64,000 bases of DNA, taken from assembly GCF_004353915.1 (NCBI RefSeq), contig NZ_SMRP01000004.1, positions 294,582 through 358,581 on the forward strand. Reading direction: 5' to 3'. A program made the translations under genes and the position numbers. Origin of the DNA: Paraburkholderia silviterrae (GTDB taxonomy: Bacteria; Pseudomonadota; Gammaproteobacteria; Burkholderiales; Burkholderiaceae). The notes beneath the pieces were generated by a model, which saw only the letters and a list, made by a program, of their open reading frames with translations, searched no databases and was not told the DNA's origin. Below, one piece after another: positions 28,937 through 37,858 of the stretch (position 1 is its first letter; the number at the start of each line of letters is the position of its first letter).

Positions 28937-30436
28937 ATGTCTGAACAAAGCAAGCGATATATCGTCCTGGCGAGGACCGTCGAGGAGACGGAGTTTGTAG
29001 GTCCTTTCGCGCAGTCTGGTCGCAAGCAAGGTGCCCTGCGTTCGCTGCTCCACAAGGCCTTCCCGCAGGGTGCACAGATTTCTGTGACTTCTTCGTCGGT
29101 CGATGACGGTGTTGCAGTCCTGGAGTTGACGGATGCACAGGCGCGCGCCTTTGAGGAGGCAAACGCGGGCGTTACGCTCCATCCTGTACGCACGTATCGC
29201 CTTGCCGCTGTCGACCTAGACCGCGTCCTGATGGCAGGGGCTCCCTTTGATTTTGGGGCGCTCACCTGGACGGCGGGGAAGCCTTTCAAAATCAAGGTGT
29301 GTGACTCGAACGGAAATCCGATTGCCGGAGCGTCGGTCACGCTGAAGGAGCCAGGCGCTGCTGAACCTCACGCAGCCGTAACGAACAGCCGTGGGCGCGC
29401 GACGATTAACACGACGAGCGGGCATGCAGACTATATCCGAGTCGCTCCCTTCTCGGATTTTTGGGCGGAACTGCGGCGAGGCGTCACGTCGACGAAGACG
29501 GTCAATTTCACGCTGGAGAGCCTGACGCCAGCAACCGCGGATTGTCTGAAATATCACTGCTCACAAGCACTTTGCCCGGAGGCTTGCCAACCGGATGCGC
29601 CGAAAGTCAAGGTTGCTGTCATTGATACCGGCATAGACGAACACTGTGACCTCATGAATGTGTCCGAACGCACGTCCTTCACGCAGGCCGACGAGGATGA
29701 TGACCTTGGTGACAATGGCACTGGGCACGGAACACACGTCGCCGGGATTATTGGCGCCAACGGCGCCGCAAGAGGGTTGGCGCCGAATGCAGAATTGATT
29801 AGCATCCGGGTCTTTGAGCGCAACTCCGGCGCAACTGACACAACGTACGTGTACGATGGAATCAAGGCCGCCGTTGATGCCGGCGTTGATGTTATCAACC
29901 TGAGCCTCGGGCAGGAATATGAGGACGCAGTCCTTCAGGCTGCCATTGAGGACGCGGAAGCGGCCGGCATATTGGTTGTAGCAGCATCAGGAAACGAAGG
30001 GAGCGACGTCCCTCAATATCCCGCCGTCTACTCGAGTGTTGTTTCGGTAGCAGCTTTGGCCCGCCGTGGAACGTTTCCTGCTACCTCAGTGCATTCGGTG
30101 CACCAACCTCGGGTAATTGGTAGCGATAAGGATGACTACGTTCCAGATTTCTCGAACTGGGGGAAGGTAGACCTTGCAGCGCCCGGTGTCGCAGTCATTT
30201 CGACCGTCGGCACGGTGGGATACGCTGCGCAGGACGGTACTTCAATGGCGTGCCCTGTGGTGTCCGGACTTGCCGCGAGGTTGCTGGAGTCGTCGCCCAA
30301 GTTGAAAGGTCGGCCGCGCAGCCCCGAGCGGTTGGCTGACTTGAAGGAGTTGCTATACGACCAGTGCAAGTTGCTGGGTTTCGGGGCGCCTGATGTTGGT
30401 AAGGGGTTGCCTCACATGGGTGGAGGAACGTCATGA
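28937..30436 (+). CDS. Second subtilisin-like (S8) serine protease with propeptide-like N-terminus
   Basis: A 499-aa protein, 24 bases after ietS. Residues about 8-95 resemble an I9-type propeptide ending HPVRTYRLAAVD. Next comes a beta-sandwich-like insert with IAGASVTLKEPG (about 120-200), then the S8 domain with D230 in VIDTGID, H264 in GHGTHVAG, the oxyanion Asn in AASGNEG and S436 in GTSMACPVVSG. No signal peptide is evident, so it probably acts in the cytoplasm. Its stop overlaps the start of a 71-aa gene (ATGA). That small protein ends in the same RTYRLA as the propeptide, suggesting a cognate inhibitor. Confidence 0.88.
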   Translation: MSEQSKRYIVLARTVEETEFVGPFAQSGRKQGALRSLLHKAFPQGAQISVTSSSVDDGVAVLELTDAQARAFEEANAGVTLHPVRTYRLAAVDLDRVLMAGAPFDFGALTWTAGKPFKIKVCDSNGNPIAGASVTLKEPGAAEPHAAVTNSRGRATINTTSGHADYIRVAPFSDFWAELRRGVTSTKTVNFTLESLTPATADCLKYHCSQALCPEACQPDAPKVKVAVIDTGIDEHCDLMNVSERTSFTQADEDDDLGDNGTGHGTHVAGIIGANGAARGLAPNAELISIRVFERNSGATDTTYVYDGIKAAVDAGVDVINLSLGQEYEDAVLQAAIEDAEAAGILVVAASGNEGSDVPQYPAVYSSVVSVAALARRGTFPATSVHSVHQPRVIGSDKDDYVPDFSNWGKVDLAAPGVAVISTVGTVGYAAQDGTSMACPVVSGLAARLLESSPKLKGRPRSPERLADLKELLYDQCKLLGFGAPDVGKGLPHMGGGTS

Positions 30437-30648
30437 GCCGCTTTGTTCTGGTGTTCAGAGGTCCAGGAGAGATTCCGCAGGACGAGCTCCGCTTGATTCG
30501 CGAGCACGCTGGCGTGCGAATCCTCGACATGCGCCCGTCGAAAGCAGTGGTGCTTGAGGTGGATGGACCGGCCAGCGACTTGTTGGCTGACGTCAAAAAA
30601 TTGAAGCATTGGGTAGCGAGCGAGCAACGAACTTACAGGCTAGCCTGA
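30433..30648 (+). CDS. 71-aa protein resembling a free-standing subtilase propeptide/I9 inhibitor
   Basis: Starts inside the stop of the subtilase gene (ATGA overlap), so translation is coupled. The pattern FVLVFRG - helix DELRLIREHAG - VRILDMRPSKAVVLEVDG - helix ASDLLADVKKL - HWVASEQRTYRLA is the beta-alpha-beta-beta-alpha-beta layout of I9 inhibitors, whose C-terminal tail enters the protease active site. The last six residues RTYRLA are identical to the end of the propeptide-like region of the neighbouring protease. It may act in trans as inhibitor, antidote or folding chaperone. The family is inferred from pattern, not from a search. Confidence 0.7.
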   Translation: MSRFVLVFRGPGEIPQDELRLIREHAGVRILDMRPSKAVVLEVDGPASDLLADVKKLKHWVASEQRTYRLA

Positions 30649-30692
30649 ACCCAGAAGCCTTTAAAGAGAGAGCGTCGGTCGCCACAGGACGA

Positions 30693-31223
30693 TTATCGCC
30701 CTGCTGCCGCTCGCTTGGCTGTCGGGTGTTTAGCTGTGGCGGGTGCTCCTGCCGCTCGCTTGACCGCCGGATTTTTAGTGGTAACAGGCGCTCCTGCCGC
30801 TCGCTTGGCTGCCGGATTTTTAGTGGCAACGGGCGCTCCTGCCGCTCGCTTGGCTGCCGAATTTTTAGTGGCAGCGGGTGCTCCTGCCGCGGTCTTGACG
30901 GCGCCTGCACGACGAGTAGTTCCAGACTTTTTGGTGAGCACTGACGCGACCAGCGATGCGACCAGCGGTGCGCCCGCCGACGCGAATACTGGCGCGACCG
31001 CCGCCGCGCCCGCAGCCGCCACTGCTGCCTTCGCAGCTGCCTTATCAATGACTACCTCGCCGTCAGCCGTACCCTTGGCCACCTGCATGCCAATGCGCAG
31101 ATAATTGCGAAGAAGTTCGTTTTTGCTCGTGCGGAGGTCGAATGCCTCGTTCCGCAGCTGGTCGTCGACCTCGGGGTCGATGTAAACCGTGCGGAGGACG
31201 AGATTTTTGTCTGTCACTGTCAT
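30693..31223 (-). CDS. Ribbon-helix-helix protein with histone-H1-like repeat tail
   Basis: A 176-aa protein; the ATG at 31223 is preferred for AGGGAAG just upstream, although the frame opens 18 codons earlier. Residues about 5-50 (LVLRTVYIDPEVDDQLRNEAFDLRTSKNELLRNYLRIG) fit a ribbon-helix-helix DNA-binding fold. A hydrophobic Ala/Val-rich stretch follows (about 65-100). The tail consists of 15-residue repeats of the type KRAAGAPVATKNPAA, basic and Ala/Pro-rich like bacterial H1-like proteins. It may be a regulator or a nucleoid-binding protein. Convergent with the subtilase/inhibitor genes. Confidence 0.7.
   Translation of the reverse strand: MTVTDKNLVLRTVYIDPEVDDQLRNEAFDLRTSKNELLRNYLRIGMQVAKGTADGEVVIDKAAAKAAVAAAGAAAVAPVFASAGAPLVASLVASVLTKKSGTTRRAGAVKTAAGAPAATKNSAAKRAAGAPVATKNPAAKRAAGAPVTTKNPAVKRAAGAPATAKHPTAKRAAAGR
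30712..30890. repeat. 45-bp tandem repeats inside the H1-like tail
   Basis: Units of 45 bases (15 codons), for example 30781-30825 and 30826-30870, nearly identical apart from a few substitutions; partial copies on both sides. They are in frame with the minus-strand gene, so length variation would add or remove whole tail repeats. Confidence 0.8.
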
Positions 31224-31320
31224 GATGCTTCCCTGTGCCGGGCCGTAGCCCACGTGTTCATATGTATACGTATACACCTTTGCTGGGGGGGCATCAAGGT
31301 GCGCCGAAGGCAGGCTGTAT

Positions 31321-32688
31321 TCAGATGTGAGCCTTTATCACCCGGTCAGCCATAGCACCCAACACCATCAGGCTGCCAAATCCGGGGCCGACATTGCTTG
31401 AGAGCATCGGGGCATGTAAGGCAGGATAGGCGTCCCATGGCTGACCGGTCAACTGGAGGCCGTTCGCCATGCTTATCTGCCACTGGTCGCGCTGCTTGGC
31501 TCTTTGGCGTTTCGTTCGGAGCGGGGCGGGAAGCCCACGTACGAGGGAGAGGAACCACCAGGCGTCGAATCCCGACGCGTCAATTAAAAGCGACGGCCGC
31601 AACTGGACCGTTACACCATCGTCGCGTCGCACGGACAGCTCAATGTCGCCAGACGTCGGCACCGAGATTGTCTGAGCCCGGCCAACGACCATCGTGAAGT
31701 TGGTCGCGGATGACACGTGGTCCATCACCGTCGCCCACACAACCCCGCGATTCAACCGGTCGAAAAACGCTTTGCGCAATTCGGACGATAGTGTCAGCCA
31801 TTGCTCCTCGTCAGTGAACAGCCGGTTTTCAAAGACACTGTCGACCCGTGTGTAAAGGGTTGGCTGGCCTGCCACCAACTGGATGGGCAAATCCCGTGCA
31901 CCATTGGCGACCAGCCATGAAAGGATGGCCGCGGCGGTGCCGCCCGCACCGACGATAACGATGGGATTATCTGAATACTTGCGTACTTCCTTGGCAAATT
32001 CCAGTCCCTTAAGGACCTCGTCGCGGCGTGACCAGAAATTACTGCCATCAAAGATTCTGTCTCGCGGCACAGTTGCGCTCCTGGCGGGCTTCACAGGCAG
32101 GCGATTGGCCGGACCTGGGCCGGTTACGACGACGGCGTTGAATCTGGTTCGGTGTGTCGAAGCGCTGCCGCTCTTCCTCTGGCTGTCGATGCGCCAACGC
32201 TTGTCATCGGTGTCTTTATCGAGGGCGGTCACGCGCTTGTTCACTACCGTCGCCTCTGACTCCACTATGACCCACTGGAGGTAGTCTGCAAAATGCTTGT
32301 GACGTGGAGGCTTGCGACCGGCGTCGACCCAGGTGCTGTAACCGTGCTCATATCCCGGCGTGCGTCCATGCAGGAACGTTCCCCACGAGAAATTCGATGC
32401 CATGGCGACGTCGACCTCGCTGCCGAACATCGACTTGTACGGGTAACCGACATCTCGCTCTGCAATCGTGCACAAACGTTGTTCACCATCCGTGTAGCCA
32501 GTATCCCTTCCTGACCAGTAGGCCCCGATGTGTTCGGCCTCGAAGATGGTCACCCGAACGTTGGCGATTCCAAGGTCTCGCAGAACCTTGGCTTTGGCCG
32601 CGATTGCCGCTGCTTTGGGGCCACCACCAATAACCGCTATCTGGACGCGGCGGGATTTTGTCGTTTTGCGAGCCGTTGGTGTGGACAT
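31321..32688 (-). CDS. FAD-dependent monooxygenase-like protein (SidA/IucD/PvdA-like)
   Basis: A 455-aa protein starting at the ATG at 32688; a TTG 22 codons upstream also opens the frame. FAD-binding IAVIGGGPKAAA lies near residue 17, and a second nucleotide motif IVIVGAGGTAAAIL in the middle binds NAD(P)H, as in N-hydroxylating monooxygenases of siderophore synthesis. ATG-like GFDAWWF near the end is the region that closes the FAD site. No siderophore genes are nearby; the protein stands alone within a defence-rich region. Function in this context is unknown: a redox-active accessory enzyme is possible, as is unrelated cargo. Confidence 0.7.
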   Translation of the reverse strand: MSTPTARKTTKSRRVQIAVIGGGPKAAAIAAKAKVLRDLGIANVRVTIFEAEHIGAYWSGRDTGYTDGEQRLCTIAERDVGYPYKSMFGSEVDVAMASNFSWGTFLHGRTPGYEHGYSTWVDAGRKPPRHKHFADYLQWVIVESEATVVNKRVTALDKDTDDKRWRIDSQRKSGSASTHRTRFNAVVVTGPGPANRLPVKPARSATVPRDRIFDGSNFWSRRDEVLKGLEFAKEVRKYSDNPIVIVGAGGTAAAILSWLVANGARDLPIQLVAGQPTLYTRVDSVFENRLFTDEEQWLTLSSELRKAFFDRLNRGVVWATVMDHVSSATNFTMVVGRAQTISVPTSGDIELSVRRDDGVTVQLRPSLLIDASGFDAWWFLSLVRGLPAPLRTKRQRAKQRDQWQISMANGLQLTGQPWDAYPALHAPMLSSNVGPGFGSLMVLGAMADRVIKAHI

Positions 32689-33282
32689 GTTTCTGGTTTC
32701 AGTGCCATGTACGAGATAACCGGCACTATGCCCTCTGCGTTTGGAGTGAGTCAACCACAGCGGGTGTCGCCCGGCCGAGCATCACTATTCGCCACGGAAG
32801 AGAACTTCATTGGCGAATAGTTATGCAGCAAATAGGTCCAGCTGTGCGCCCTTCCTGTGACGTACGCACCGATGGGTCTTGACCCGCTCGGCGACATCCG
32901 GATTGGCCTTCAGGTAACCGTGCACTTAAGTGACAGACGACAGTCGGGAAGCCAGGTGCAACCGGCGTGCTCGGACATTGTCGGATTGATGCCTACTTCT
33001 ACGTAGACACGCGCCGGCGCATTAGACTCCTGTCCCCCAAGGGGGCTCGCGCTGGCCGCCTTCGGCCAGCGCTTACTCGCAAGAGAGTCGAGTGAGTCCG
33101 TTTACGTAAGGCATGAAACCAACGCTCAGCCGTTCGGTCTTGCAGCCCTCACAGGCTTCGATTCGTTCTATGGTGCCTAAATGCGAGCACTACGTGGCAG
33201 CTTCTTTTTCGAACATTGACAGTATCGAAAGCGCGCCAATCTGCCAGTCTAATAAAACGGATGTTGCCAGAGCAGCCGAAAT
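32689..33282. other. Intergenic region with palindromes, no gene
   Basis: No supported gene. It holds a CCCCCAAGGGGG palindrome at 33034-33045 and a 10-bp-arm hairpin GCGCTGGCCG-CCTT-CGGCCAGCGC at 33049-33072, neither with a T-run. The hairpin lies downstream of the HEAGH gene in its reading direction. Confidence 0.5.
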
Positions 33283-33807
33283 TTACATGCATTCGGATTC
33301 AGCAAACTCGATTAGGTATTCCGCCTCCTGTTGTACGAGGGGCCATGCTTCGAGCAGAAGTCGCACGGCTTCGTCGACGACGTCGTAACTCAGTGCGCAG
33401 TCGTCGACGTCCGTGATGTTCATTGACGCGAGGTCCGATGCTGATGCCTCTCCTCCGGTGATTTTGAAGAACAGGGTATCTGCCAATGCGCCAACGTCAT
33501 CAGTTTCGCCGCTCAGAATGTCCTCGGCCAACAGGCCAGCCATACCAACTATTGCCTTCCAGTTCATCGGTAGGTCAGGAGCGGGAAACCCGTTTGCAAT
33601 CGCAATCTTGCGTACCTCTTCGGGGCAGGTCCGGGGTCGAAACTGTCCACACCAGGCCTTCTCCGCTGGATTTCCACTCTCGTTTCTCCATATGACTGCG
33701 TCGCCGCTGCCGCCGAAGCGCTCGTAAAGTATCTTGTGGCCGGCCTCGTGGTAAGCAGCGTTGCGCAGTTCTTTAGCAGCAATCTGGTCGTCTGTGAGGT
33801 GAGTCAT
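33283..33807 (-). CDS. HEAGH metalloprotease-like protein (FtsH peptidase-type, no ATPase)
   Basis: A 174-aa protein; the ATG at 33807 starts MTHLTDDQIA, and the preceding read-through is Arg-rich and unlikely. AAYHEAGHKILYE carries the HExxH zinc motif in the HEAGH form typical of the M41 (FtsH) peptidase domain. GLLAEDIL...ETDDVGALAD resembles the M41 segment that supplies the third zinc ligand. There is no AAA domain. A second protein of this type is at 41996-42712. Role unknown; a regulated zinc protease in a conflict module is possible. Confidence 0.65.
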   Translation of the reverse strand: MTHLTDDQIAAKELRNAAYHEAGHKILYERFGGSGDAVIWRNESGNPAEKAWCGQFRPRTCPEEVRKIAIANGFPAPDLPMNWKAIVGMAGLLAEDILSGETDDVGALADTLFFKITGGEASASDLASMNITDVDDCALSYDVVDEAVRLLLEAWPLVQQEAEYLIEFAESECM

Positions 33808-34375
33808 GTTCGTCCGATTTCGTCGTGGGGCGTTAGACCGTATAGCCCCGCGAGAGAGCCATGCGGGTTTTAGTTTGCTACGCGGTCCCGTACTTCCGCA
33901 AGTCTGGCGAGGGGATGCGGGCGCGTTTGAACTACGTGAGGCTCGTGTCCGTGGACAGATGCGGGACGCAAAGCGAGTGACTCGTCTGGACAACGGCTTT
34001 CCGATAGTCCAGAAACCAGCCAGCGTTCAAATTGAGGAGCTGGAAGAGCTCGGCCTCAGTTTGCGGGACGGCAAATCGAGCGCGTTTATCGCGACCACGC
34101 GGCATGCCTCGATGAGTCGCGCGCGCTCAGGCCAGTCGCACGCGGCACCGTTCGAGCTGAGCCAAATCTGTGCCGAGTTGATGGGGTGGTCAGCGCGTAA
34201 CCACTCGCCAAGGCAACCACGCATGCGCCGGTCTTCCCTCGTAGGTTCGAGGCTGCTGGCTAAAGTTTCTTGTAAGAATTGTCGTTAACGACTGCGCGGC
34301 ATGCATCTGAGCGCGTCGCAATAGCGACTGCGCGCACATTTCACGTTCAAGTAACGCATTGCGAGAGGGCGTTAG
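33808..34375. other. Divergent intergenic region, possible gene remnant
   Basis: Lies between the minus-strand HEAGH gene and the plus-strand nuclease gene, so promoters for both are expected. A minus-strand frame at 34027-34224 has protein-like composition but no recognisable start site or family. I assign no gene. Confidence 0.4.
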
Positions 34376-35605
34376 ATGACTGTGTTTCTGGAAGAGCAGG
34401 GTTCCGACGACGGATTCGTTGGGTTTCAGCGTGTTTCGCTGACCAGTGGCCAGAGCGAGAGCTGGCTGCAGGAGAGGCTATTCGAGTACGCGTCCCTCAT
34501 TCCGATGGTCGAAATGTTTGGCCAAGGGGAGGCCTTTGTGCCGCTTTGTCGGGAATATCCCCTTCGGCATGGCGCATCCAACGTCTTTCTCGACCTGCTC
34601 GGAGTGTCGCCTACCGGCCGCCTCGTCCTGATTGAGTGCAAGCTCTGGCGCAATCCCGGCGCGCGCCGGGAAGTCATCGCCCAGCTCTTTGAGTACGCGT
34701 CGTTGATGTCTGGCCTGACCTACTCCGACCTCGAAGCGAAGCTCAAGCAGGCGCGCGGCCTGACGGGAGAGAGTCCGATATTCAAGGCAGTCAGTGCGGC
34801 ATATCCCGAGCTCGAGGAAGCACGCTTTGTCGACTCTGTGAACGAGTCACTCCGGCGTGGCGATTTTCTGCTCGCAATCGCGGGTGACGGCATTCGAAGC
34901 GACTTGCATGCGCTGAAGAACTTGCTGGCGAATCAGGGCGGCCTGCTGGCAAAGCTGGCGCTCCTCGAAATCAGGCTCTTCAGGGATGCACGCGGCCGCA
35001 CGCTTCTCGTGCCCAACGTGCCGATTCAAACCGAGGTGGTACGTCGCGAGGTATACGTCGGCGCGGGCAGGGAAGTACCCATCGAGGCCGCCAACTCCGT
35101 GCGCAGCGACGCCGCGGCAATCGGAATGGAAGGCTCCGAGGCTGCCTCGAGCTCGGCAAGTACTTCGAAGGCACAAAACAAGGAGTTCTGGACGCGGTTC
35201 ATTGCCGAGGTGCGCTTCGACCACCCGGACCAGTCACCGCCGCGGCACGGCGGAAACAACTGGGTAAAAATGGACCTTCCGGGCCCTGTTGGCGGCCTTG
35301 TCGCATATCGGACCGTCGGCAACGTGGCAGGTTTCTCGGTGAAGTTCAAGGGGCCCGAGGGGCGGGAGGTCATGCAGACGCTTCTCGAGGACCAGCCAGG
35401 CGTGGAAGGAGAGATTGGGCATGCAGTCCAGTTCCGGGTCGGAGATTCGACGGGAGATGACGGCCGTGAAGTTGGCGGGCTGTTCATCGAATACTTACCG
35501 CACGAAGGCCCCGAGATGGAATCAGAGCAGATGGCCTGGCTGCTCAAGACCGCCAACGCCCTCGTCAATGCACTGCGACCGCGCCTGGCGGCTACAGTTG
35601 TCTGA
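34376..35605 (+). CDS. PD-(D/E)XK nuclease-like protein
   Basis: A 409-aa protein. D73 in NVFLDLLGV, E87-C-K89 in LVLIECKLW and Q103 in EVIAQLFEYASLM form a complete PD-(D/E)XK signature with the usual following Gln helix. A middle region and an Ala/Ser-rich linker (about 250-270) separate a C-terminal domain (EFWTRFIAEVRFDHPDQSPP...). No methylase or helicase partner is adjacent. Such proteins act as restriction or DNA-repair nucleases; here it stands alone between a HEAGH gene and the Sir2/KptA block, with its own upstream region. Confidence 0.75.
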   Translation: MTVFLEEQGSDDGFVGFQRVSLTSGQSESWLQERLFEYASLIPMVEMFGQGEAFVPLCREYPLRHGASNVFLDLLGVSPTGRLVLIECKLWRNPGARREVIAQLFEYASLMSGLTYSDLEAKLKQARGLTGESPIFKAVSAAYPELEEARFVDSVNESLRRGDFLLAIAGDGIRSDLHALKNLLANQGGLLAKLALLEIRLFRDARGRTLLVPNVPIQTEVVRREVYVGAGREVPIEAANSVRSDAAAIGMEGSEAASSSASTSKAQNKEFWTRFIAEVRFDHPDQSPPRHGGNNWVKMDLPGPVGGLVAYRTVGNVAGFSVKFKGPEGREVMQTLLEDQPGVEGEIGHAVQFRVGDSTGDDGREVGGLFIEYLPHEGPEMESEQMAWLLKTANALVNALRPRLAATVV

Positions 35606-35894
35606 TGTAGTCTTACGTGGCATAAAGACTGCGCCGCAGCGCGGTTCGCCGGCTCTGACGCCAACACAACCATTGGCGCCTGAACAACTCAGACTTCGAT
35701 GGCTAGCCGCAGCCGCTGACGTGCTCTCCGCGCGCTTGACCGCCCTGCGTGGTTTGGCCGGCATTGCCGCGACTCAGCAGGCTCAGGAGTCTTGGCGGCC
35801 GGCGCCTGCGCCTTGCCACGGCGCGCAGGGCTTCCGTGAGGTCGAAGACCTGGTTGCCTTCAAGTTTGTATTCTCGTTTCTTTAACTATCCGAT

Positions 35895-36722
35895 TTATGC
35901 GCGGTTGCCATGCACGTTATCGATTAACTGAAGCGTTTCAGAAGCACCTCCCGCAATACCCAAACCCACGGTCGGCGCTATCGTGTATTCACGCGGGTTG
36001 ATACGAATAACACGAGGTCCGTGGCGCTCACTGAAGCGCCTGACGGTCGGCAATGCCCGGCCGGCCCCCATTTCGACAACGACGAGCCGCTCGACGGATT
36101 CGAGCCAGCGTGCAAGCCGACTCTCTTGCCTGTCCGTGTACTTTTCCACCCACTTCCAATCCCCGAACATCAGGATGTTCGGCCGCGCGAGCGCGCCACA
36201 GTGTGGGCATCTCGGCATCGCGTTCTCGAGATGGCAACTCGTGTCGTTGACGATGGGATTGAAGTCGTCCGCCGGCCAGGCGTCATCGGTGCAAGCCTCG
36301 ACGCATTGAAGCCGATGGATGCTCCCATGGCATTCCGCGATGCGTTCGGCATCAAAGCCGGCCTTCTGGAACTGGCCGTCGACATTACTGGTGAACACGA
36401 ACGCACCGTGCTTCATCTTCGACGCCCACTTGAGAAGGATGCCAAAGCCTGCATGAGGCACGGTTGAGCGATAGAGCGCGAGTCGGTGTCCATAAAATCC
36501 CCAGCTCAAGCGTGGGTTGCTCGTAAAGCCAGCGGGATTGGCTATGTCCTCGAACGAGAAACCATGATGGCGCAGCGCCGGATAGGCACGCCAGAACCCC
36601 TCCGTTCCCCGAAAGTCTGGCAGACCGGAATCTACACCCATGCCGGCACCGGCGGTGATGAGCAGCCCGTTCGCATCGCTAATCCAGTCGACCGCCTGCT
36701 GGATTGCATCGTCGTTATCCAC
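35895..36722 (-). CDS. Sir2-family NAD-dependent deacetylase-like protein
   Basis: A 275-aa sirtuin. AGAGMGVDSGLPDFRG near the start is the NAD-binding motif; TSNVDGQFQKAG and ECHGSIHRLQC supply the catalytic Asn-Asp and His. Four Cys in LQCVEAC and PRCPHC are in the zinc-binding position, as in true deacetylases. That makes it more like a deacylase than the NADase-type SIR2 of Thoeris or DSR systems. It is the last gene of a minus-strand series following kptA and a BPSL0761-type gene. Confidence 0.85.
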   Translation of the reverse strand: MDNDDAIQQAVDWISDANGLLITAGAGMGVDSGLPDFRGTEGFWRAYPALRHHGFSFEDIANPAGFTSNPRLSWGFYGHRLALYRSTVPHAGFGILLKWASKMKHGAFVFTSNVDGQFQKAGFDAERIAECHGSIHRLQCVEACTDDAWPADDFNPIVNDTSCHLENAMPRCPHCGALARPNILMFGDWKWVEKYTDRQESRLARWLESVERLVVVEMGAGRALPTVRRFSERHGPRVIRINPREYTIAPTVGLGIAGGASETLQLIDNVHGNRA

Positions 36723-36897
36723 CTGCTACCTCCATTACTCCATTTGAACAGCAGTGAGGGCCGAAACATCGTCTCTGAGTTTCAGGCCGTCGCGCCGCGC
36801 GAAGAGCGTGCGGCGCTAGGATTTCCACTGCCGCGTCGAGTGGCCAAATGGGCAGCCAAGTCGAGAATCTCAGACCCACATGGGTACCGTAGATTGC

Positions 36898-37107
36898 TCA
36901 GCCAATCCACCCCGAGTCCGTTTTCGCGAAGACACTCGGCGCCTTCGCCGCTGCTGCGTCGACGTCGCTCAAAGTCGGAAAATGCTTGAGAATTGCCGCA
37001 GCTTCGCGACATAAGACATCCGGGTCAATGTCGTCAGCACGGGCGAGCTCCATCAGTAGTTCTCTCGCTCGCAGTACGGCCAACGTCCGCTCATATGGAA
37101 TAGTCAT
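36898..37107 (-). CDS. BPSL0761-family small protein
   Basis: A 69-aa protein starting MTIPYERTLAVLRARELLMELA, closely matching the small Burkholderia-group BPSL0761 family as I remember it. Function unknown. AAGGAA precedes the ATG. It sits between kptA and the Sir2 gene on the same strand; such genes are common in regions of recent gene turnover. Confidence 0.7.
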   Translation of the reverse strand: MTIPYERTLAVLRARELLMELARADDIDPDVLCREAAAILKHFPTLSDVDAAAAKAPSVFAKTDSGWIG

Positions 37108-37178
37108 AGCTCATTGGTTCCTTTGCCTTCACATCAAACTCATAGCTCGTGTGGCAACGCAGTAATGGTAAGTCAGGC

Positions 37179-37787
37179 TCACTCTCTGAGACGGGCGAGA
37201 TAAGAGGCCGGGACATGCGCCGTAAGCCAAACCCCGTTGTCCGAGCGTGAGAAAGAAAAGCCGTCGCAATGCATCCGCGCAGCGTCAACTACAAGCACGA
37301 TGGGGCGGCCGTGACGAGCACCAACACGCGTCGCGGTATCAACATCGGCGCTCAAATGCACCGCCTGCCTGCTTTGGGCCCGCAGACCCTCACGGGCGAT
37401 ATGTGCCCAGTTGTTCCAGGCAGTGCCGTGATAGAGGATTGCTGGAGGTTCCACAGCTGCGTACCCCAGGTCAATCTCTATAGAGTGGCCTTGTGCAGCG
37501 CGTATTCGCTCGCCATCAGGTGAAAGGGAAAAGCGCTGTTTATCGTTCGTGGTCACGACGGCCAGAACGAGTTCCTTCGTGACAGTGGGCAGCGTTCTCA
37601 GACGCTTAGGGGCGCCAGCCTTACGCGCAGTCTGCTCGATTGCGTGTATAAGCTCGTCGACGGATACCCAGCCTTGACTGTCGAGTCGGATGCCAACCAG
37701 CTCTGGTTCATGCCGCAGTATTTTCGACAGTAGTTTGCTCAGCGCGACGTGCTCATCTGATGGATGACGCTCTGTATCGGTGTTCAT
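37179..37787 (-). CDS. kptA: RNA 2'-phosphotransferase (KptA/Tpt1)
   Basis: A 202-aa protein. LSKLLSKILRHEPE contains the R25-H26 pair, NDKQRFSLS gives R85, and LYHGTAWNNWAHIAREGL...VHLSAD is the NAD-binding/ADP-ribose transfer half of Tpt1 enzymes. The reaction removes an RNA 2'-phosphate by transfer to NAD+, forming ADP-ribose 1''-2'' cyclic phosphate. In yeast it finishes tRNA splicing; in bacteria it is thought to take part in RNA repair. The upstream gene encodes an HTH-HAD protein of RNA-repair type, 71 bases away, which supports that role. Confidence 0.92.
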   Translation of the reverse strand: MNTDTERHPSDEHVALSKLLSKILRHEPELVGIRLDSQGWVSVDELIHAIEQTARKAGAPKRLRTLPTVTKELVLAVVTTNDKQRFSLSPDGERIRAAQGHSIEIDLGYAAVEPPAILYHGTAWNNWAHIAREGLRAQSRQAVHLSADVDTATRVGARHGRPIVLVVDAARMHCDGFSFSRSDNGVWLTAHVPASYLARLRE

Positions 37788-37858
37788 ATGGTCAATTCTC
37801 GAGCGAAACCGGAATAAGAACTCCGCAAATCACTATGGCGCCCAGGTTAGCAAGCGCG

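Noticed and set aside
34027..34224. 65-codon minus-strand frame with protein-like composition
   Set aside because: No Shine-Dalgarno, no family resemblance and a Ser-run end; kept only as a possible remnant.
35895..36722. Sir2 gene as a Thoeris or DSR-type NADase
   Set aside because: Zinc Cys residues and the full deacetylase motif set are present, and no ThsB/TIR partner is adjacent.
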